This document shows positions 58,551 to 64,000 of a stretch of DNA of 64,000 bases, piece by piece. The translations under genes and the position numbers were made by a program. The notes below the pieces were generated by a model. The model worked only from the letters and a program-made list of their open reading frames with translations, had not been told where the DNA came from and did no database searches. Position 1 is the first letter of the stretch. Every line of letters begins with the position of its first letter. The DNA is from Gnetum montanum (Eukaryota > Streptophyta > Gnetopsida > Gnetales > Gnetaceae): positions 149,892 through 213,891 of the forward strand of contig MNCI01002105.1 of NCBI GenBank assembly GCA_015680685.1, in the 5' to 3' direction.

Positions 58551-60292
58551 TGACTGAATGAAAACTTGTCCTTGAGTTCCTTACAATAATATCGGGAAGG
58601 TATGGAATTATTGAGGGAAATAGAACTAATGGGATGACATGTGAATGGATCAATATTACAAGACTTGACAAAACTGGTGTTCGTGACAACAAGGGTGAAC
58701 ACCTTATTACAATGACATCAGGCCTTTGTTGGCAACTTGAGAGAAAGAAAGAGAGAGATAGAAAGAAGTGTTGCTGCTGCCAACGCCAAGATTGCGCTTT
58801 TCGTTGTCCTTCGGTAAGTGCCCTATTGATCTTGCTCCTTGCATAGCTACTTCAACGCTGCTCCATTCTAAGTGTTTGGTCCAGCTCTAGATCCAATCCG
58901 TTGTTTATTTAATCGCCATCTGCACACACAACACAGTCTTATATTAGCAATGGTAATTGAATCATCATGTAATTGATACCTTGCTTCGGTGTAAACTCAT
59001 AGGCTAGGTTGTGGTATGGCTGATATGGATCTAGGAATATGTTACTGATGGCTACCAAAGGTGTAGGGGTTAGGAAGAAAATTGAAAAAATCAGGCCCTG
59101 TACCCCCATGACTAATCGCGAACCTCTGGTAGCGTTAGAATGGAGAAAGAAAAGGAGTAAGAAAGATAGACAAAAAGAGACAACTATGGCATTGATGAAA
59201 TGTATGTCAAGATGGAAATGAACAAAATGAAATTAATTGCAAAAATGTTAGGGAAAAGAAGTTAACTGATGCACCAAATAAGAATGACAGTGGGTCCTCC
59301 CCAAAGCAGGCTCATGCCCTTAATGCCCTGGCAATCCCACATTCAAAGAGTCCGTAGGCTCCGAGAATGTCATTTGGAACAAGAGTTAAAGTCTTAACCG
59401 CAAGAATTTACCAAAAAGAAAACAATGCATCAACCAAAATATATACACTAATAATACAATTGGCAATGATGTGAATAATGGAGAGAAGGATGGAGAGAAG
59501 AGAATGGAATGGAATCCCAAGGACAAGGTGGTGTACAGCCCCTTGTGTGGTTTATGATTAATGTGACTTGGCAAGTCTCATTCCAACTCTGGCCTCAAAC
59601 CAACCACTTCCAGTGACTTCGCATTAATACAGTTGGTTGAACCATCCTCTTGAAGAACAATAATGCATCTCCAAAGAGCCACCACCATTCTAACGAAACA
59701 AAGGAGAGAATGGGAAACGAGAAGGGCCTTAGTTAGAGGGAACACTTTTGGTTCCATAACCAGTGCTTGTAGCCCAAATTTTATTTCATCTAAGGGGCAT
59801 GCTTTGAATTCTCACTTTGTTGTTTTTGTTATTTTTTTTTGGTTTTTTGGTTTTATGCGTGAGAACCACACTATGCAAAGACTGCTTATTTTTATTGTCT
59901 CAGCTTCCGATAATTGGGTAACATCGGAACGGTAAGAAAGCTCAAGAAGAAAACATCCAAGCACCCAAGAGAACGACCAACACAAAAGCATCAAGTTCCC
60001 TTGAAGTCATACCCTTTGCAATCCTTGAGTCCTTCCTTAGTTTGAGAAATTCCCAATCACCGATTCATTAAAGTTTTTAGTGGAAGGGGATTGTACATTT
60101 CCAAGCCGGGAGAGACCATAAAAATTGATGGATGGATGGATGAAGTGAGCTCATTGCCTGTCATATCAAAAGAAACATACCTTAGTATCAACANGGTAAG
60201 TTTGTCCCATAATAAGTGTTCGGAATGATGGTATGAACTATTTTCATATTGATTGCTAATGTTTGGTTTTTACCTTTAAGTCACANGGGTGG

Positions 60293-60326
<34 letters not shown>

Positions 60327-60670
60327 GTGGAAATGTATAACGATGTTGTAAAACAAAAATTAGAAAAGTTAAAGAAATTTGTAAAACAAAAATGTCTAAG
60401 ATAAAAACGTTGTATAACAAAAACGTGTAAAACAAAAATCGAAAAAGAATTGAGGGCCCCATATGATCAGCATAGGTGGCCATCTCCCTCATGATTGAGT
60501 TGTAGGGGAGAGATCCAAAATAATGAGTGTCTGTTTGAATTTCTTAGAAGTGCCCAACTTCTCCTAATTGATGATCTTGGATTAAGGGGTGAAAGTTGGC
60601 GACACTCATATTCCAATGTATATATGCTTTCGTTACGGGCATGGGTGTTCTAAGTTCGTTCCATGCATAT
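58551..60670 (-). other. Element F spacer with microsatellite and assembly joins
   Basis: Family-conserved words occur at 59285-59330 (GTGGGTCCTCCCCAAAGCAG) and 60000-60060 (CTTGAAGTCATACCC...). A CA microsatellite of about 14 repeats is at 60296-60323. Single Ns at 60194 and 60286 bracket a 91-bp segment, so order or orientation there is uncertain. I found no ORF2 comparable to that in A or B. Confidence 0.55.
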
Positions 60671-61290
60671 TTATCTACTTGTTCTAGTGGCTATCAACCA
60701 CGGGGTGTCTACTACTTCTTGTGTTGTTGCTACATACAGGCATCTTTGGTTCAAAGTTTCATGGGCACACCTGTTACATGGAGACATTTCCTCCATGTCA
60801 TCACCCGATGAATCATTGTATGTGATGCATGGAACTTTCCTCTTCTCGATCTTTCCACATATGTTTATCTTAGAGATTTCCAAGGAAAGATCGTGGATCC
60901 TAAGGCATGCGTCTACTGTACTAAGCCATGCCCTTCCCATTATAATTGGGAAGTCCCCTTCATTGCTGTTAACTTCGATCAACAGAAAATCAGTTGGGTA
61001 AGACCAACCACACACGGTGGTAATAACATCTTCTACCAAGCCCAAGGGAATGGTGATGGACTGGTCTACCAACTCTAGTTGAATGTTGCTCTTCTTAAGT
61101 TGGGGCAGGTTCCAGGTGTGATACATCTCTCATGAAATTAAGTTGACTCCGGAACCTGAGTCAAGAAGAGCCCTACGTGGTTCATTTTCGATGATCTGTA
61201 AATGGATTAAGGGACTCCCAGGGTCAGTTAGTTTCCTGGGAAGGTGGCCTACCTTGATCCAGTTAGTTACAGTATGCGTTAACATAATCG
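60671..61290 (-). pseudogene. Element F retropepsin-like protease
   Basis: The upstream frame reads IIENEPRRALLDSGSGVNLI, with the intact catalytic D-S-G, then one stop (TGA) at about 61133. Next come MYHTWNLPQL, IQLELVDQSITIPLGLVEDV, YPTDFLLIEV and FPIIMGRAWLSTVDACL. The spacing and phrases match the Athila-type protease (LADRSI-PRGVVEDV, PIILGRPFLAT). A single stop separates the halves, so decay is light. It would cleave the gag precursor. Confidence 0.85.
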
Positions 61291-61299
61291 TATGCGTTA

Positions 61300-63800
61300 A
61301 GCTCTGTTAGACTGAAGGGTGCTCCGAACTGTTAGATGGTGGAGGAGTGTACATGGCCTCAACCGCTTGTTGTTGCGAGAGTTTTTCTAGGCTTTTGGTT
61401 ATGAAGTAAGGCCTTCTCTTTTTATAGTTGTTAGAACCAGCAGTAGGTTGGATATTTATAACTCTCGTAGCGTGACGTTGCTACGGTTGAGAAGGAAGTT
61501 CCCTTTGCATTGTTGGAGCAGGAGGTGTTACAGGAACTACTTGTGATGGAAGAGGTGTGGGTGGATTAGGAGGATGGTGTGGGTATGGAGTGTCTCCCAG
61601 AGGAGAAGGAGTCCTTCTGAAGTACTCCCAAGCTTGGTAGTGATGGTTGGAAGTTGCGTGACCCATAGAGTCACTTGGAGAAATTGGCTATTGCACATAA
61701 TATCCATAAGGGTTAGGCTGCTGGTAAGGGTACTGATGTTTCGATGATGGCATCCCCCATGACTGTGGGTATTGCCACTACTGATGCTGTCTAATGGGCT
61801 GTGGGGGAGTTCCATTTGGATAATATGTTAGTGGTTGGTGGAACTACCTTAGATTACCTTGTGGATAAGGTAACCTTTGGGGTGTTTGTCGTTGGTTGAG
61901 TCTTGGATTAAGTGCATACACCCCAGACTCATGTAGATGTGAGATAACTGGGCAACATCCCTTAGGATATTCATAGTAGCAGACCCCACATCCACTATTA
62001 TCATCTGCGTTAGAGTCCATAGCCACATCGGAGTTAGTGATTTTTCCCTTACCCTTGTTATGTGCAGGGCTTAAATCTCTCCACTTTTTCTTACCTTTGT
62101 CACTACTTTGTTCTACTTTAGACTCTTCTAAAATTTTTAAGATGGTTTCAATTTTAGAGTCTAAGGAACTCCATTCGTCGTTTACCTTAGCTGCTATTTC
62201 TGTTGTTAATTTTTGGATTGGCAAGGTTTTCCAGTTCACCAACTCTTTGAGTGGTGACTCATCCTCTTCATCACAAAACTTCACTCCCTTCTTTCGAAGG
62301 GAGGGATCACAGTTGTACTCTTCCACACTTTCCCTTTTGCATAGCTCACCTTCTTCGTTTGCTACTTGCTCCAACAAGCTTTGTACTTCATGGGCTCTAA
62401 GTTTTGATAATCGCCCTTGGGAATAAGTCCAAAGGGTTCTTCTAGTTTCATGCCTCAGCCCATCCACGATGTGGCAAAGTTGATCCCGCTGAGCATACCC
62501 ATGGCCCGGGCAATGATGTAACAATGTGTAATAGCGGGTCATGGCAGCATCCAAGGGTTCATGATGACCTTGCTTTTAGCCTTGGTTCTGCTTATGCAAA
62601 TTGGACACTCTGGAGTACGTCTGATACTTTTCGTTGAACAATTCTAGCATCGTACTCCACCTTCTGATGGTTTTCAATTCTATGGACCGGTACCAGCTCT
62701 CTGCTTCCTTGGTGAGTGTCCTTGGGAACAACTTAAGTTTCTGCCACTCACTATCTATATTCTGTAAGGTATAGGCATTGTGGAATGCCTGTAAATGATT
62801 TTGTGGATCAGCATTGTATCCCCCTTCAAATCGTGGTATATTTTTTCATGTCTAATCATTTGATCCGACTATCTTTCAAATGCCTTGTGGGAATCCTATC
62901 TACCTCCGTTATGTTAAGCATACTTTGGGTTGCGAGTAGGGGCTCATCATGATCATCTCTTTCATGACACCTGTGATGTCTGCGTTGATCCCTACTCTCC
63001 CTACGTCCTTGCCCTTGTCCTCTCTCTCGACTTTCCCGTCGAGGTCTTTCGTCTTTCTTACTTTTATCCTCATCTTTATGTTCATGGTGGCTACACCCAG
63101 ATGTGAAAGGAGAGGATGAGTGATGTGAAGAAGGGGAAGAAGAAGGGGAACCATCGCCATGACGATGTTTCTTGCCTTCTCTTCGGTTGCTACGGCCCCA
63201 ATCGTGGTGACAATCTAAGTGCCCATCCTTAGCATAAGTGGTTGTTCCCTCTATGAACAGCTGGTGTTCACGGGCATTAAAACCAGGGATATGGATCGTT
63301 GATCATAGATTCTGATATCCTTCCTCCTCACCATCGTTAGGAGGGGGAACATCATTTGTTAAGGAACCCATGATAAGGGGTTCTTCATCTCCTATTTCGC
63401 TAAGGACGTGCGGGGCTTTGTCCTTCATAAAAGTATGTTGACTCTCCTGCCTTAAGTCTCTCATACGTTGGGCATTAGTGGGATAATAATCCCTCATGTC
63501 AAAATCTTCCGCAACGTATTCAGCATAATGTTCTTGCATGCCAATTTGTGCCAAGGCACGAAAAAGCATGCGAGAGATTGATCGATCTAGGGGCAACATG
63601 ATGTTACCTTGCAAATCTCTCCACCATAGCTGTTCTTCTTGATGGAGAATAAAAGTAAAGTTGGGGATATACTCATCGGGATGAGTATATGTCATTTTAT
63701 AGTGTCTAGGACTTGGCTGATTTTGGTTATGTGTTTTATGTTGCCGACTGTCTCGTGTATAATCCTTAGGTGGTGAGTTGCTCTTATGAGAAGAAGGCAT
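61300..63800 (-). pseudogene. gag: Element F gag
   Basis: The ATG at 63800 opens a 165-codon frame (MPSSHKSNSPPKDYTRDSRQ) that contains RDLQGNIMLPLDRSISRMLF and ends at 63303. This N-terminus differs from A-C. After an Arg/Ser-rich stretch (63160-62909), the gag core at 62850-62580 reads YNADPQNHLQAFHNAYTLQN, WQKLKLFPRTLTKEAESWYR and MLELFNEKYQTYSRV. The long open block 62554-61844 has LCHIVDGLRHETRRTLWTYS, LLEQVANEEGELCKRESVEE, a helical segment and the Cys/His motif CGVCYYEYPKGCCPVISHLH (61992-61933). The proline/histidine-rich tail follows to about 61480. There are only a few stops. Confidence 0.87.
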
Positions 63801-63922
63801 TTTTATCGGTGTGCTAATTTACCATTATATAAATTTTTCTTTTGATGAACCCGAAGGTTTGTTAAGGCTCACAACAATGTGAGTGATATCCCTTATGTTC
63901 TATTCAGCGTACAAACACTTAG

Positions 63923-63940
63923 TCCTCGGCAACAGCGCCA
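63923..63940 (-). other. Element F primer-binding site
   Basis: TGGCGCTGTTGCCGAGGA on the minus strand, two changes from the Athila-type PBS, one base inside the 5' LTR edge. Confidence 0.9.
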
Positions 63941-63941
63941 A

Positions 63942-64000
63942 TGATGAGTGGCGAGGTACCCCTACAGTCAACCATACGAAATGAGTGTAGCACGCGCGAT
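63942..64000 (-). repeat. Element F 5' LTR, first 59 bp in window
   Basis: TGATGAGTGGCGAGGTACCC onward matches 57592-57650 with a handful of differences. The rest is beyond the window. Confidence 0.9.

Larger units (their letters stand above)
57592..64000 (-). mobile_element. Element F: LTR retrotransposon, gag-protease, cut by window end
   Basis: The 3' LTR is 57592-58542 and the 5' LTR starts at 63942 and leaves the window. The PBS is at 63923-63940 and the PPT complement at 58543-58550. Minus-strand order is PBS, gag (63800 to about 61300), protease (about 61290-60671), spacer (60670-58551), PPT. No reverse transcriptase, RNase H or integrase was found in the 5.4-kb interior. The left flank is CATAG (57587-57591); the matching target duplication would lie outside the window. 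It is the same family as A-C, but it has a different gag N-terminus and keeps a protease. Confidence 0.9.

Noticed and set aside
62037-62426. 129-codon plus-strand ORF
   Set aside because: It is the complement of the well-supported element F gag block on the minus strand.
1-64000. tRNA, rRNA, riboswitch or organelle-derived DNA
   Set aside because: No cloverleaf, rRNA core or plastid gene phrase was recognised; a tRNA and organelle search by software was not possible here.

Overview
This window looks like intergenic chromatin from a very large, repeat-rich land-plant genome, probably a gymnosperm. It is AT-rich and almost filled by old LTR retrotransposons inserted into one another. It holds only one clearly recognisable host-gene relic, resembling the plant F-box family At4g22030, at 55.7-56.8 kb. 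No bacterial, viral, tRNA, rRNA or CRISPR signal was seen. Four isolated N characters mark assembly joins, and one join encloses an inverted duplicate of neighbouring sequence.

Layout. (1) 1-20 kb: a minus-strand Ty1/copia element (gag at 10.6-11.6 kb, protease/pre-integrase at 1.2-1.6 kb, 5' LTR from 11.6 kb) is broken by two later insertions. Element A (1629-10535, minus, target duplication ACACC) sits inside the protease active-site motif. Element E (11711-19718, minus, Tat-type gag-protease, target duplication TTACT/TTATT) sits in the copia LTR. (2) 20-26 kb: a plus-strand copia integrase relic, unassigned AT-rich DNA, a GC-richer island with a small signal-peptide-like ORF, and an array of about 205-bp tandem units. 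(3) 26-49 kb: a Tat-type gag-protease relic D (plus) followed by a long antisense ORF on the minus strand. That ORF is cut by two plus-strand elements, C (34965-42190) and B (42618-49106). Removing each insertion with one copy of its target duplication restores the reading frame across the junction. (4) 49-55.6 kb: CTTAG-rich repeats, a 0.4-kb fold-back element, and a complex minisatellite/tandem region. (5) 55.6-56.9 kb: the F-box-like pseudogene. (6) 57592 to the window end: element F (minus), cut by the window edge.

Elements A, B, C and F form one family, close to Athila in its gag and primer-binding site. Shared features are LTRs with TGATGA...CTCATCA ends, a primer-binding site like TGGCGCCGTTGCCGGGGA, a GTGGGGGTA-like polypurine tract, gag, and a conserved non-coding spacer. 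A and B also carry a second ORF (ORF2) just after a conserved splice-acceptor-like site. F has gag plus protease. I saw no reverse transcriptase, RNase H or integrase in A-F; the only integrase is the unrelated copia relic. The gypsy-type population therefore looks non-autonomous, presumably moved by proteins supplied elsewhere. Most ORFs carry stops, many at positions where CAG, CAA or TGG would fit. That pattern suggests cytosine deamination in silenced chromatin.

All translations and alignments were done by eye. Boundaries marked by TG/CA ends and target duplications are precise; other boundaries are approximate.
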